Below are positions 13,501-24,798 of a DNA stretch of 64,000 nt, piece by piece. Where the stretch lies: positions 744,001 through 808,000 of the forward strand of contig CM070583.1 of assembly GCA_036346355.1 (NCBI GenBank), written 5' to 3'. Each line of letters opens with the position of its first letter. Within the stretch, counting starts at the first letter, position 1. A model generated the notes under the pieces. The model searched no databases. It worked only from the letters and a program-made list of their open reading frames with translations, and was not told the origin of the DNA. This DNA is from Rhipidocladum racemiflorum (Eukaryota; Streptophyta; Magnoliopsida; Poales; Poaceae). A program made the position numbers and the translations under genes.

Positions 13501-14008
13501 CACACAAATGTTTACTAAACTGATGAATGATGAACACTGAAATAATATACAGGGATAAATCCGAATTCCCAAATCACTTACTTTGGCCTTGATGAGCTCA
13601 CACTGCGTGCCCTTACCGGACGCCGGCGCCCCTGCTATCATGACCTTTAGAGGATCAGCCTTGGCCGCCGCCACAGCCTGAAATCAAGAACCAAAACGAG
13701 TAAGGAGATTAGAGTGAACTCGTATAATTCTTTCGGTTTCCACCTCCTATCCGAACAAAACTAAGTACTAGATGGAGCAAGCTCGGAAGTCGGAACCCAG
13801 AGGGCAGGCAGACCTTGGACCCTCGAGGCAAGGAGCGCGGCTTCCTAGTCGCCGGCGAGATGGCGCGGCGGCGGGCGGAGTCGAGCCGGAGGGAGCGGGA
13901 GCTGGCAGGGGAGCAGGGGAGAAGGAAGCGGGCGTGGGCAATTGGCCTCCCGCCGGTCACAGGCGGCGGCGAGATGGAGGAGGAGGCGGCGGCCGTGGAA
14001 GAAGCCAT
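6510..14008 (-). CDS. Adenylate kinase, chloroplast type (seven exons)
   Basis: Coding exons on the - strand: 14008-13814, 13677-13582, 13444-13316, 13238-13104, 12598-12452, 7098-7024 and 6608-6510 (TGA). Every exon is a multiple of three, giving 291 residues. Exon 1 starts MASSTAAASSSISPPP and is rich in Ser, Ala and Arg with few acids: a plastid transit peptide. Exon 2 holds the P-loop GAPASGKGTQ. Then come the NMP-binding part (ISAGDLLRAEIAAG, GQLVPDGIVVN), the core motif DGYPRSYSQA, the LID region (VVGRRLDPVTGKIYHL, PPENEEIASR, QRFDDT) and a C-terminal helix region. The family catalyses ATP + AMP = 2 ADP in the stroma. The ATG at 14008 gives the full transit peptide. Intron 5 is about 5.35 kb because it holds a chromovirus (7271-12078); exon frame and splice sites are untouched, so the gene may still work. 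Identification is firm. Confidence 0.94.
7271..7712 (-). repeat. 3' LTR of the chromovirus
   Basis: 442 bp from TGTTAGAGG (7712) to CACAACA (7271) on the - strand. It contains a (TA)n run of about 58 bp at 7451-7508 and an AATAAA-like word just downstream of it in - strand sense. The stretch 7660-7712 matches the 5' stub 12026-12078 at all but one position. Confidence 0.9.
7713..7730 (-). other. Polypurine tract before the 3' LTR
   Basis: On the - strand a purine run (GGAGGGGGGGAGTGA) directly precedes the LTR start TGTTAG, the expected plus-strand priming site for LTR retroelements. Confidence 0.8.
7713..9930 (-). pseudogene. Chromovirus RNase H, integrase and chromodomain, frameshifted
   Basis: RNase H (FVIECDASGHGIGAVLQQDG, then RTDHASLKFLLEQ) lies around 9620-9360. 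The integrase zinc region (HDLTHEGVHKTLHRLRQEYF) is near 8960, and the integrase core follows with DLSMDFITCLPPS, CDRDP and STAYHPQTDGQTEVVNRTVE. The C-terminal chromodomain (RRAFLVQWEGETLAEASWE) is near 7800. Parts are in different frames, showing several indels. The terminal ORF reads on into the 3' LTR before stopping. Confidence 0.88.
9770..12060 (-). pseudogene. Chromovirus gag-protease-RT open region
   Basis: Long open stretch on the - strand. In order: gag/retrotransposon capsid region (LPSFDGTEDPLLWLRQCERF, then a helical region around YARDFQRLLARAP), a zinc knuckle CYHCDDIYTRGHRC, aspartic protease LLDSGSTHNFIS, and reverse transcriptase with FPIPVVEELLDEL, FFTKLDLRAGYHQ, MPFGLSNAPSTFQ and the catalytic VFFDDILIYS. 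The frame breaks shortly after the RT at about 9930. The true gag start is lost with the 5' LTR, so any Met used here lies within the LTR stub. Confidence 0.9.
12026..12078 (-). repeat. Stub of the 5' LTR
   Basis: First 53 bases of the LTR only, then an abrupt switch to gag-coding sequence. The reading frame of the gag-pol ORF stays open through the stub into the flanking intron. This is a deletion derivative, not a normal LTR. Confidence 0.85.
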
Positions 14009-14489
14009 GGGCGGCGGCGGCGGAGCGACCAACAACACAAGCCTAGTACGACTACTCTCCTACGACCAGCAGGTGGAAAACTCCGGAAAAGAAACTTGAA
14101 AGAACATATTTTTTTGACCAGCGGACTGGAAATAAGGTTCGAGACTTGGGATAAATTTTCTTCATCTAGAGAAAAAAGAAAGCAGTATATGATAAATTTC
14201 GATTCTTGAGGCCCCAGATTTCTCCTCACCCAACAAGATGCACAAAACCATTCATGGTCAGTGTTTGCAAAAGACCGAAACCTGCATTAGGCAGCAGTCA
14301 ATCACGGTCCATTTCAGAAACAGTACACTTTCACTTTCCATTGTAAATTTGTAATTTGTAATGCGCATTATACCTGAACATTCCTCCAGTCAGGTTGGAC
14401 ACATTTGCGCTTTGCTTCGTTAAAAAGCTAGCACAAGTTTTTCACCTCGACTTATCCTGACTGGCTCACCCAACAAGATGCACAAAACC
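14009..14489. other. Adenylate kinase 5' flank with a 25-bp direct repeat
   Basis: Promoter and 5' UTR side of the adenylate kinase gene. A 25-bp exact direct repeat occurs at 14225-14249 and 14465-14489, separated by 215 bp. The second copy abuts the poly(T) end of the LINE remnant that follows. Confidence 0.6.
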
Positions 14490-16000
14490 TTTTTTTTAGA
14501 TCAAAAGGGCAATAGAAATGCCCCAGTTTCAATATAGAAACCGAAATCTATTACATCATCGGCAATTCGCTTTTGCTATCTCATAGCAAAACACAGTATC
14601 ATGAGCAAAAGATCAAAAGCAAACATATTAAGAAAGCTACTTCAAGCATCAAAAACCTTTTTTTTTTCTTTTTCGAAAGACCGTAAAGTGTCTATTCCGT
14701 AGTCCAAAGATAGAAAGCCAAGTTATACAAAAGTTTATAGAAACGAAGCATCATACGACAACCCACTAATTTGCCCTGATACAGAGAACAGAGCCAAACA
14801 AAAACAAGGAGAAGATGCGAAGGCTCCTGAGCAGGAATCTCAGCCTCTTCCAACGAACACCAGCCAGCTATCCCCTAAGTAAGTGCACTGTTGGGATTAC
14901 TCGTCGGTCATGAATTCTCCTGTTATTGTCGAAAATTATCCTGTTCTTTTCTTTCCATACGTTGTAGAAAGTATAAATGAGCGCTCCATTGATTTCCTTT
15001 AACCGTTAAGGCGGCGTGATCTGGCGGATGGAACGCCAGTGATCATTCTGTTTATGAGTAGCTGTGAGAAGGCGGTGCCTAATTATAGACAAAGGAAGAC
15101 CTTGCTCCAAACATGTCTTAAAAACGAGCATTGTAAGATCAAGTGGTTCCATCTCAGATCCACGTAGGGAGCAAAAGGTGCTATGAGGCCAACCCCTTAC
15201 TGCTAGTCTATTCCCTGTCAATAAGCGGTTTTGAACTAGGACCCAAGCAAATAATTTGCATTTGTTTTCTGTATTAGCTCGCCATATTGCCTGGTAGTCA
15301 TAGTCCGGCATTGAACTGTGGAATTGCGCAATATAAGATGTTTTCATTGAGTACTCTCCGTTGGCATTCCATTTCCACAGTATGTCATCCTGTACTTATG
15401 GTTGTAATGTTACATTTCGGATTGCCCGCCATAGGCCGAAGTATTCCTACAGCTATGAAGGACATAGGCCGAAGTATTTCTGCAGCTGTGAAGGAGTGTT
15501 TATTCTTTTCAACTGTTTGATCCAGGTCTTATTGGTGAGTTCGGACTGGATTGTTATATTTTTCCTTGTCACAATCGTGAAGCATTCCAGTGCCAACACA
15601 TGGATGTCCAGAACTTGGCTGTCATTTTATCCCCTAGCAAGACCCTGGTGCTCGCATTGAAACCTCTTCCTTAAAGGTTGTACAGGTGATTAATCGCTAC
15701 CATGAGGTCGGCCTTGATGATATGCTAGCAGGTTATGTAGAACATCCTTGTAAACCCATCTGGACCTGGTGCTTTTTTAGAGGGCATGGAGCGAATGACT
15801 TGGTGGACCTCTTCTTCCTCAAATGGTTCCTCAAGTGTGCTTAGATCATGCCGCTGCAAACATAACTGTTCCTAGTTAAGGGTATGAGTTCACTTCTCTT
15901 TCGTTCAGAAATGGCGTTGGAAATACTGGAAGATTTATCGCTGCTTGTCTTCCTACGAGTGTGATGGTGTGTGTGCGCGAAAAACCCAGAGAATGTGTAA
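14490..16000 (-). mobile_element. L1-type LINE remnant
   Basis: On the - strand an RT-domain start is readable near 15830-15720 (EEEEVHQVIRSMPSKKAPGP then DGF), a hallmark of plant L1 reverse transcriptases. Further 3', at 15347-15006, is a zinc-binding RVT segment (AIWRANTENKCKLFAWVLVQ, then NRLLTGNRLAVRGW). The RT palm between them is missing, so there is a large internal deletion. The 3' end (plus strand 14490 on) begins with a T run, the complement of a poly(A) tail. The 5' limit is approximate. Confidence 0.75.
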
Positions 16001-16252
16001 TCCCTGTCTTGCTGTCTGTTTATAGGGGTGCAATCGGATCAGATAATTTCCGACCGACTGATCGGATGTGTTTGAATCGGATTCGAATATTTTTTCGGGT
16101 AGTTGTCGGATTCGGTTTTGGTTTCAGATAATTTGTTTCGTATTCGGATTCAAATTCGAGAGAATAGTATCCGTCAGATCGGGATATTCCGAACTTTGTT
16201 TGGATATATCCGGATAAAGCTCAATCGGATATCTGATCGCCAAGTGCACAAT

Positions 16253-16540
16253 GGGTGTGTTTGGTTTCCTGCACCATCCTAGCTTGTTTCGTACAAGCCA
16301 TCCAGGCTAGCTTTGGTCTGACTGAGTGAATGCAAGTTAAATTGTTTGGTTGCTTGTTTGTGCATCTCACAGGCCTGCATTAGAGAGAAGTCTATTTTTT
16401 TTTTGTTTTCTCCATCCTGCATGAGTGGGTGCAATTGCATCCACCTGGCCAAGATGAACAGGAAACCAAACATGTGTCTAACAGATACAGTTGCATCCAC
16501 TCATACGATTGAGGCACCATGAAGGCAACCAAACACACCC
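16253..16540. mobile_element. Tourist-like MITE nested in the hAT element
   Basis: Ends GGGTGTGTTTGGTTTCC and the complement of GGCAACCAAACACACCC form inverted repeats of about 15 bp. Flanking triplets AAT and AAC are an imperfect 3-bp duplication, so the superfamily (PIF/Harbinger) is probable rather than proven. Confidence 0.6.
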
Positions 16541-16544
16541 AACG

Positions 16545-16830
16545 TGAACGAGCAACGGCCCAACCCAAGTTGCCAACCCTAGACTTCCTTCGGTCAATCC
16601 ACTCCCCGGCTCGGCAGCTTCCCCACGACCTTCGTCTGTCCCCACCCGACCACCCGCAGCCGGCCACCGCCCTCCCGCCACCTATCGCAGCCCTCCCGCA
16701 CTTCAGCGTGCCCTCCCTGTATCCGCCGCCTCCGCCCACTGACGACGAGGATGAATCCCCAGGTGCCCTCGCAGCCGTCGCAACCTCAGGTCAGTTCTAC
16801 CCCCGCCCCTCGTGTTGTACTTGTCAAGAT
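16545..16830 (+). pseudogene. Possible captured gene fragment (5' UTR, first exon, donor)
   Basis: GC-rich, CCCGCC-laden sequence inside AT-rich transposon DNA. A short ORF begins at the ATG near 16751 (MNPQVPSQPSQPQ) and runs into a good donor CAG|GTCAGT. The pattern of leader, short first exon and intron start suggests capture from a cellular gene. The donor gene is not recognised. Confidence 0.4.
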
Positions 16831-17439
16831 TCGATTCGATTTGGGACCTTCATTCCCCGAGAAAATATGAAGCATAGCTTATTTAAGTGATGAAGCACCA
16901 TCCCACCAGAATGGTGGACTACCGAGGTTCTAGCTTGATGTCATATGTACACAATACTAATTCTGGAACCTACTTAGGTATGCCAGCATTTCAATACTGA
17001 ATCCGTGATCTCCAAACATTTGGATGAAATCTTGATGGTTTGCTGCCTGGTTGCGCCAAGTTATATTGCATTCAAACTCATATGGTTGATCAATCAGTGC
17101 TATATGTATGTTTTATGCGGTATCTATTTTCGCGCGATATCTGATAAAAAATATTCGGTATCGTATCGATTCCGTTCCGTATTCGATTTGAATCCGTAAC
17201 CGATATTATCCACGCCATATTCGAATCGATTCCGCTCCGCATCCGATCGAATCCGAACCTTGCATCCCTACCTGTTTACGTACGTTAGGTTTAGGTCTTC
17301 AAGCAGCCGACGCCAACCTTCGAAGCCTGAGGAAACTCAGCCCACAAAGAAAATGGCAAGACCCGTGAACGCCTATAGCCCAACATATTGGGCCCATTAA
17401 GACCCAACAGCCCAGACTAGTGGGCCTACTGCTTCCGTA

Positions 17440-18081
17440 CGATTGTTTGTCTCCCCTCTCTATCCGCCTTCGTCTTCGTCTCCGTCTGCGTCTGCGTCTG
17501 CGTCTGCGTGCGACGAGAGAGAGAGAGAGAGAGAGAGAGGCGTTCCCGCCGCAGGGCGCGCCCTTTCTCCGACCGCCGGCGTGGTCGCATCTCCTGCGCT
17601 TCGCGGCATAACACACCAAGAAGAAGAATAAGGTACCCACCCACCCTACCGCTCGCAACCCGCGCTCCGATCTCAAACACTAGCAAATCGGCGAATCACC
17701 TAGTTTTCCGACTCCCGAGTAGAATTTCGAGCCCAATTCCAAACTCGGATCGAAGCGAATCACGAACAAGCCTTACCAAAGGAATTGATTATCGTGCCAT
17801 GTTCGGAATCTCTGCTGTTCCCAAACCCTAAATCCCTTCTGAACCACGCTTTCTCCGTGTAAATTGGTGTTTCTTCTCGCAGAATCGGCAAGTCTTTGGT
17901 CGGAGCAGAGAATTACTGCTGAGCTAGTTGTATCTGCTGCGCAGCCGGGAGCCAGGTTCAAAGTGCTTCCCACCGAGGTGAGGCTGCCCCCCCCCCTCCC
18001 CCCCTCTTTCTCTTTTAGGTTTTCTTCTACCTAGAGCCATTCCTCTTGTTAAACTAGTCGTGCGGTGCTAGTAAGAGGAAC
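17440..18081 (+). promoter_or_regulatory. Leader region of the bromodomain gene
   Basis: A (CGTCTG)n-type run (about 17466-17510) and a (GA)n run (17514-17539) precede likely 5' UTR exons. A donor-like AAG|GTACCC lies near 17631, an acceptor TCTCGCAG at about 17882, a donor GAG|GTGAGG at about 17977, and a further acceptor lies before the ATG at 18082. Leader introns are common in such plant genes. The transcription start cannot be fixed. Confidence 0.5.
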
Positions 18082-21000
18082 ATGAAGCGTAAGCGTGGGC
18101 GTAAGTCCGGCAAGAAAGGTGCTTCAAAAGCTGCCGCCGCAAATGCTTCGCCAAAGTCCCCATCCAGTCCAAGCACACAAGAGAACAGCCAAGCAGATCA
18201 GGAAGAGAGCGCACCTGTCACCACCCCACCAGTGCCTGAACCACCTCCTTCTGAACCAGAGAAGCCAAGCGCCGCACCAGCTGATCCCGCCGATATACCT
18301 TATGCTAAGCCCAAAGTGGGAGCCGTCTACGGCCGTGTCAAGTTGAAGTTTAAATCTTCCAAACTGTTGGAGCCACGCCCGAATTCTTCAGAAGCACAAG
18401 CACCTACTGGTGCTGGTAAATCTGGAAGTGCTCTCCCCGAAGCGAGCAGAGAAGTTGCTGCGGAAAAGGCTGCTGTCTTATCAGATGGACAGACTGATGG
18501 GCAGGCATCGGAGTTTAGTGGTTCTGATAAAGACAGGGGGGCGCGAAAAGTAGGAAGCATCAAGATCAAGTCTGCAGGATTATCTTCGGTAGAAGATAGC
18601 TCCCAGGACATGAAAGTTGATTCATTAGATGAACCTCTTCCAAGTAAGCAGGAAACTGTTTTGGAAAACGAAGAAAGCGAGAATGCATTGGAGCCGAGCA
18701 ACTCACAGGAGTTGGATATAAAGCAGTCTACTCCAGAACGTCAGCGTGATGAGAAAGAACTAACTGCTGCACTTGAAGTGAGTAGAATTTGGCTCGACTT
18801 TATATGTCGTCTTCTGATTCAAACATCACATGATGGAAATCTGAAAATGCATGAAGGTCACGCTGTTAGTTTGGCCACACTTCTCTTTTGCTTTCAGGCT
18901 ATTAAGAAGGTCATGAAGATGGATGCAGCTGAGCCGTTCAATATCCCAGTGGATCCTGTTGCCTTGGGAATACCTGTGAGTATTTTCTGGCACTGCTAGA
19001 CACAGTGAGTTTCTGTCATTTGAAATGATCAGAACAATTTGGTAAGCTTTACCCAGGACTATATTCCTTCCAAATGATCTTAAACACTTACTAGACTCAG
19101 CACCTCATAAGTTTTGGTGTAGTATTGATCACTCCCAGTGAATGGATTCAGATATGTATATGTTAATATCCATTAGATACATGATTTTCCATTTCCCTTG
19201 TTCTTGATTATTATTATTGTTGTTATTTTGGCCAGTGGGTTGCTGCCTTATCTCTAGTTCTGTGTTTGGATAACTAATGTCTGGGCACCATTTCTCCATT
19301 CTTGGTAATTAATGGTTATCATAGGGCTATTTACATCTAGCTAAGGTGAAAGCTCTGCCTAATTTTATATCTCTTGGGCTAAACCTTGTACAATGGGTTA
19401 GCTTGCTCGCAAGAACAGTTCTGCACCCCAGTGCATTTTGTTTTTGTTTTTTCTCTCTCAAACATAGTTAAGATAGTAAGAAACAATTATCACAATGGAT
19501 CAGTTCGCCTGCAGTTTCTCTTGTAGATTTTGTAACTGTGTGTCTCATGATCTTTGTCCTAACTACCCAAGTAACTAATTATATAAATGTATGCTCTTAA
19601 ATCTACTGCTGCTGGAAAGAATTTTTTTTACTTTTTCCACATAATTTGTATTCCAACTTTCTACTTATGTCTGTTTGCCCCTGACACTTAACAAATTTTG
19701 TAGGACTATTTTGATATTATCGACACTCCTATGGATTTTGGCACAATATGTGAAGATTTAGAACGTGGTAACAAGTATATGAACTCCGAGGATGTCTATA
19801 AGGATGTACAATTTATATGGGATAACTGTGCCAAGTACAACAGTAAAGGTGATTACATTATAGAGCTTATGAAACGGGTGAAGAAGGCCTTCATGAAAAA
19901 TTGGCTGGCAGCAGGCTTGTATTCTGATGTGCAGGAGAATGGTAAGTATTGGAGAGATGACAGTTCCCACTTGTCCTTAGTTCATGCTTTTGTTTAATAT
20001 TTAACTTGAATCTGAGTTCTTGTTAATAGTTCATGTTTCTAGTAGTAAGCTTTTTGTACTGAAGATGATTCAATACCAGGGAAGCAAAGGAAATATTTTG
20101 TATACTGCAGTGCCTATTATACCACTGATTCATTTCTACCACCAATAGTTATGTTTTTATCTTCAAATGATTCGATAGAAAGGGAAGAAGACAAAGCAAA
20201 TATGGTTTTTTCCCTTTTATTATATACTTATTTATTACATAGCATAGCAAGTAAAACAAAGGAATTTTTGAGCTGTAATAATGCTGCTATGTTACTATCT
20301 TTCTGCATTACATTGTGACGAAGTTTAACAATTCTGTACACATCACCGACATTCATTGAGTCATATATGGTTTTTCTTTACCTGAACAAATACGTGTGTT
20401 CATATATATGATGAGTTTTACCCAAAAATTATAGGTGGCAACGACAACACTGGCGATGAGGATGTCAAAGGTAATTCAAAAAGCAAGTCTAAGAACAAAC
20501 GGCGACGCCTAGGGTATGTAATTAATCTTGGAAAATCTCTTAAAGTTTTAATCTTGTCTGACAGCCGCATGCAAGTTTTGTTGCTCTATTCTAGAGGCTA
20601 AACTATCAAGTGATCTCAAATCTGATGTACGATGTGCCATGCTCTTCAGCAATCATATCAATCTGAAGTTTAGAATGCTGACATGTTGTATTAGGGGAAA
20701 ATGAGCCATCCACCATAGCATGTACTAAGACTTCTGTTGACCCCTTTACCAAGTGCTGATATTACTTTTAGTTTAATTCATTTATTTTTTGCTTTTGGGA
20801 TGCTTATGCATGTTTTTTTTGGATTAAAACAGAACAACAGTGTAAATCTTCCGAGATCATAAATGAGCCATGCATCTTTTTCTTTGAAATTCCCACAGTT
20901 CTTTAGGGGCTATTGATGTTATTCCCTTTGTATTTTAGTATGGACTAACGGAGTAAGTATTACTTTGCAGACCTATGCTTGTGTTGCAACATGTGAGTTG

Positions 21001-22793
21001 AGGGGCATTGAACCAGTGTTCCCTGAAATGAATATGTGCATCTAGTTAGCTAAGCGGTGGATCATCACCCGTCAACACTAGTCTAATGAATAGAAAGCAC
21101 ATAAGGCCAATAAATCCTGCCGCTGAATTTGAAGTTCTCTATGTTATTGTAGGAGATATTGGTCTGTGTTCTTACACAATGTGTTTGAATACAGGAACTA
21201 TCAACATTTCGTTTTTATGTTCTTACATGATGTGTTTGAATACAGGAATGATCGACACAAAAATGACTGCGCATGTGCTGTTTGTCAAGTTACACGGCGT
21301 AAGAAGGAAAGGGATGAAATCTTGGCTGTTGATAACGAAACAGCTGTAATGAATAGTAACATTTCTGACCGGCGCAATGTGGAGGTTAGAATCAACATCT
21401 AAATCCTTGTTCCAATATACATGGGCATTCTGTGTCCTGTCTAGTTAAAATTTTCCTCTGTTGCTTTTTGGGTTGAGGGTGTTGCCTAATGCACATTGGC
21501 TTTATTTCTCCATCTTGCTGCTCCCTTTCTGTTTTGAGTGATACCGCACTGTACTCAATGGACCTACCATGTCTGTTATCTGCGTTTGCGTGTCTGTACA
21601 TTAAAGTAGTGCTCACTATATATTTGAGAATATATCTGGTACGTAGTACATCTGCGTGCTCCAAGTGTCATTTTGAACTGTATAATCATCGCTTTTCTCA
21701 CGATTCATTTAGCTGTGGTAGTGGTACATGCGCTTTTACCTTTTAGATAGCTGGGACATTTTTATTCTCAGAAGTAAATTTATTTTTCAGACATGTGGAT
21801 CATCTTCGCCTTCCTTTAACTAACTTATGCTTTGCATGCCAGGTAAACTCTGGTGTAAATAATCCTGGTAGTCATGGCACTGCCTCTAGTCAGGAGCAAC
21901 GACCACAAACTGACGTGTACAAGGAGACAGTGGAAGCAGATGATACAGGGGTTCAGATGGACACTCTTGGAAAATTCCTCAATAATCTGCCATCTAATTT
22001 TCCACCTCCTGACTATGAAGATGAGGGCTCTAGACAATACTCTGAGGAAAAAGAAGAGGTAGATTATAAAGATCTAAACAGTCAGGAAGAACATACTTCC
22101 ACTCAGCCTAATGACGACTCTGAAGTTACACATCACCAACAGAAGGTAACTTCAGCCAGACCGTGTCAGGGCAATTTCAAGTGTTCTTTTTTCCATGTAT
22201 GGTATAGCATTTTTTGACAATATGGATAGGATCAACAGAGGCAAAAAGGTGCTTAGCAGTTTTCCAGCTCGCATTTCAATCTTGAAAGCCCAATAATCAA
22301 CTTATTTTTTATTATACGGAAATGTTGCATCGATTGATTAACATTTTGACTTACATTTCATTGTCTAGTCCTATAGGCTGCTCTTCTGTCACCTGGGCAT
22401 TGTGGTTTTGGTCCCACACACATGCCCCGTCGGTACACCTGTTAATGCACCTGCTCTTTGCTATTATACCCACATCACATCTTACTAAGCAGATCAGGAA
22501 GCATCATAGTGGGCTGAAAGTCATTTCTGCTTGCCTATACTTTGTGAGAAATGCTAAACTCTGCTTCTGTCATTTCATCACAGGCACAGACAGAAACCAG
22601 CCAGGAGGTTGAGATGGAAGATTATCCCATTCAGCAGGAGAATCACTCATTCCTGCAACTCTGTACGCACCTTTTCCCCAGCAAACAGAGTTCTGTTTTC
22701 AGGGGGCGCCATTCCTTGTTCGGTCAAAAGCGCCAAGTTTCATTAAAGGAAAGCCCCCTACATGCCACCATGGCAGCGATAATGAAACGGTAG
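18082..22793 (+). CDS. Bromodomain protein
   Basis: Exons 18082-18777, 18898-18975, 19704-19941, 20435-20513, 21246-21384, 21843-22145 and 22584-22793 join in frame to 580 residues. The N-terminus is basic and low in complexity (MKRKRGRKSGKKGASKAAAA), with a KVGAVYGRVKLKFKSSK patch, then an acidic Ser/Glu linker. The bromodomain spans roughly residues 230-335: NIPVDPVALGIP, DYFDIIDTPMDFGTI, and NCAKYN, whose last Asn is the acetyl-lysine-binding residue. After it come a basic KNKRRRLG segment (possible nuclear signal) and a CACAVCQVTRRKKERDE motif with three Cys. The C-terminal part is acidic with PSNFPPPDYEDEGSRQY. It is expected to read acetylated histones in the nucleus; complex partners cannot be told from sequence. 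The ATG at 18082 is the first with an open frame. Confidence 0.9.
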
Positions 22794-24600
22794 GAATTTC
22801 GCAGCGTGGCTGCTCAGCAGCGGTTTCGTGTCATAGAAGAGCTCAAGGCAGCGTTATGACTTCAGGAATGTTGTGCCCTGAAGACATGGAAGCTGGGTTG
22901 GAAATTGGAATGAAGCTGATCAGGTGAAACATTTCTTTGAGCTCAGGTTCGGTATGATGTAGGTAGGAAATTAGTTGGGGGATACCTATGTATCGCATGT
23001 GTAGGAATTCTCTTTGTATACAATTCATTTTTGTGTCTAGTTAATTGTGATAATCACATGCCGTCATCGCTTGTGGCCCTGGCATAGGGTTGTCCTGAAC
23101 CCCCTATATTTGGATGATCCGAAGGATTTTAATTAAGTATTTGGGCTGATTCTTCTCCCCAACCGCTACCTGACCTGATACCATTATTCAGAGTTCGATT
23201 GATCTTTGCTCAAACTCAAACAATGGTTGGATTGGGATTTGGGACACATAATTCAGAGTTGAATATTGGAGGTGAACATTATACATTCTCCAATCTGTTG
23301 GTCCTAAAACTGTCACCTACTCCCCTGAAGTGCCATAAGATAAGATTATAATAAGAATGGTACTGGGACAGGTGGCACTCCCTGTATGGTTTCTCTGATC
23401 TGCTTGGTAAGGCCTCTGCTTATTCCTAGCTAGCACTTGTCATCGGATACCATTAGCTATGGTGGTTGCTTTCTGATAAAAGGGGTAATCAATTTTTATC
23501 TGGGCAGGTGGTGCAGGCATTCCTTCACCTTCATGTAATGGCTTTCTGCCATCACCATGTAATGCTGACGATTATTCGTTTTTGAATTGGTAAAAACATG
23601 TGAGGTGATACTTGTGTGCAGTACAGCCGAAGTAAGTTTCAAACTTTTTCCTGTTGGTAATGTCAACACAGGTTTTTTTTTTTTTTACTTTTATAAGATC
23701 CTTCCTGTTCTCTTAAAGGAAGGAATGTTCCTAGCCCGCGTAAGATAGATAGGAACTTGAATTGACTTGTCAAAAAAAAAAAAATCGTAAGTTGGCAACA
23801 GGATAGATGTCAAAGTTTTCCTAACTAGTAAATCAGTCACTACCGTTCCTATAGACTATCTATAGACCATACGCACATGCGGTTAATTATGATTGGCGGC
23901 TTAATCTGAGTCATTAGTTGCCCTAAAAAAAATCTGAAGTAATAGTTGTGCGATTCAACTCCTCCCAAGCTGGGAGCCATATAAACGAGCCGAGCTCGCG
24001 CTCGAGCGACCATACCATCTCAGGCTCGAGATCGGTTCAGTCCAAACTTGATTAGGCTCGAGCTCAACTCGAATAAGATGGATAACAATAAATAAATTAA
24101 TATATAATATTTTTAATAATAAAAAATGCTCGAGCTCGAGCTTAAGCTCGGTATAAAGTTAATGCGTAGTAAATATTTAACAATTGATTGAAAATTACTT
24201 GCTTCCGCTGCTTGGATAATTACTGAAAATTCAGAGGGTCAAGTGAGGACAATCGATCGGTAAATGCAGAGCCATCTTGAGCCTTAAAACTCGGTTGTTC
24301 GTGATGGAACCTTCGTGCCGACGTGCATAAAACGAAAGCAGGACGAAAACAAAAGTGCCAGTCGTCCCAATTTGAAGCAGCAGCAGCAGCAGCAATAATA
24401 GCTTAGCTGCCAAAAGTGAGCAAATTCACACCCATTGACACACTGAGTTTCAACGGACCAGGTCGGGTCGTCTATCGAACCCTCGCCTCCTCGTGAATTC
24501 ATCGTCAAGACTAAAATACATCTAATCTATATAACAACAAATCAAACAAAAGTGGGATAGAACTAAGGCGTCGTCTTCCTCCAGCTCCATCTCCATTCTC
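22794..24600. other. Intergenic, no gene seen
   Basis: 3' UTR of the bromodomain gene, then AT-rich spacer. At 23985-24150 there is a palindromic stretch of repeated GAGCTCGAGC words around an AT-rich core, probably a small transposon remnant without clear ends. Short poly(A) and poly(T) runs lie near 23670 and 23773. A (CAG)n-type run lies near 24379. Confidence 0.5.
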
Positions 24601-24730
24601 CATTCTCCATTCTCCATTCTCCATTCTTGAGCTGAGAGCTGCCTCACGGCCCTCACCTCACCTACTACAATCGGAACAGAGAGAGAGAGTGAGAGAGAGG
24701 GAGGGAGGGGAAAAAACACAGAGGCCCCAT
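24598..24730 (+). promoter_or_regulatory. Leader of the CCR4-type kinase gene with simple repeats
   Basis: Tandem CCATTCT units (about five, 24595-24627) and a GA-rich run (24677-24711) precede the coding region. CT/GA microsatellites are common near grass transcription starts. No TATA box was assigned. Confidence 0.4.
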
Positions 24731-24732
24731 CC

Positions 24733-24798
24733 ATGTCGTCTTCGCCCTCCCAGTGCCAATGCCTCGCCACGGCCGTGCGTGCCACCCTGTCCTTGTGA
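24733..24798 (+). other. Upstream ORF overlapping the CCR4 start codon
   Basis: ATG at 24733 opens a 21-codon ORF (starts MSSSPSQCQC) that ends at TGA 24796-24798, beyond the main ATG at 24759 and in another frame. If the transcript starts upstream of it, translation of the kinase needs leaky scanning; the context of both ATGs is weak. Confidence 0.45.

Larger units (their letters stand above)
16023..17270. mobile_element. Non-autonomous hAT-like element carrying gene-like sequence
   Basis: Terminal inverted repeats TAGGGGTGCAA and TAGGGATGCAA (10 of 11 match) are flanked by 8-bp duplications TCTGTTTA (16015-16022) and CCTGTTTA (17271-17278), one mismatch. Both ends contain subterminal ATTCGGAT-type words in opposite orientation. 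The interior has a nested MITE (16253-16540) and a GC-rich stretch (16545-16830) that looks like a captured 5' exon. No transposase was seen. Confidence 0.8.

Noticed and set aside
13772..14209. + strand ORF opposite the adenylate kinase first exon
   Set aside because: Antisense of the transit peptide exon; Gly/Arg-rich shadow.
16392..16739. Gly/Arg-rich - strand ORF in the hAT element
   Set aside because: Antisense of the GC-rich captured fragment; not protein-like.
17299..17676. ORF with Arg and Ser-Leu runs
   Set aside because: Produced by the CGTCTG and GA microsatellites in the bromodomain gene leader.
23985..24150. GAGCTCGAGC-rich stretch as a regulatory palindrome
   Set aside because: More like a degraded small transposon end; no defined terminal repeats or duplication could be shown either way.
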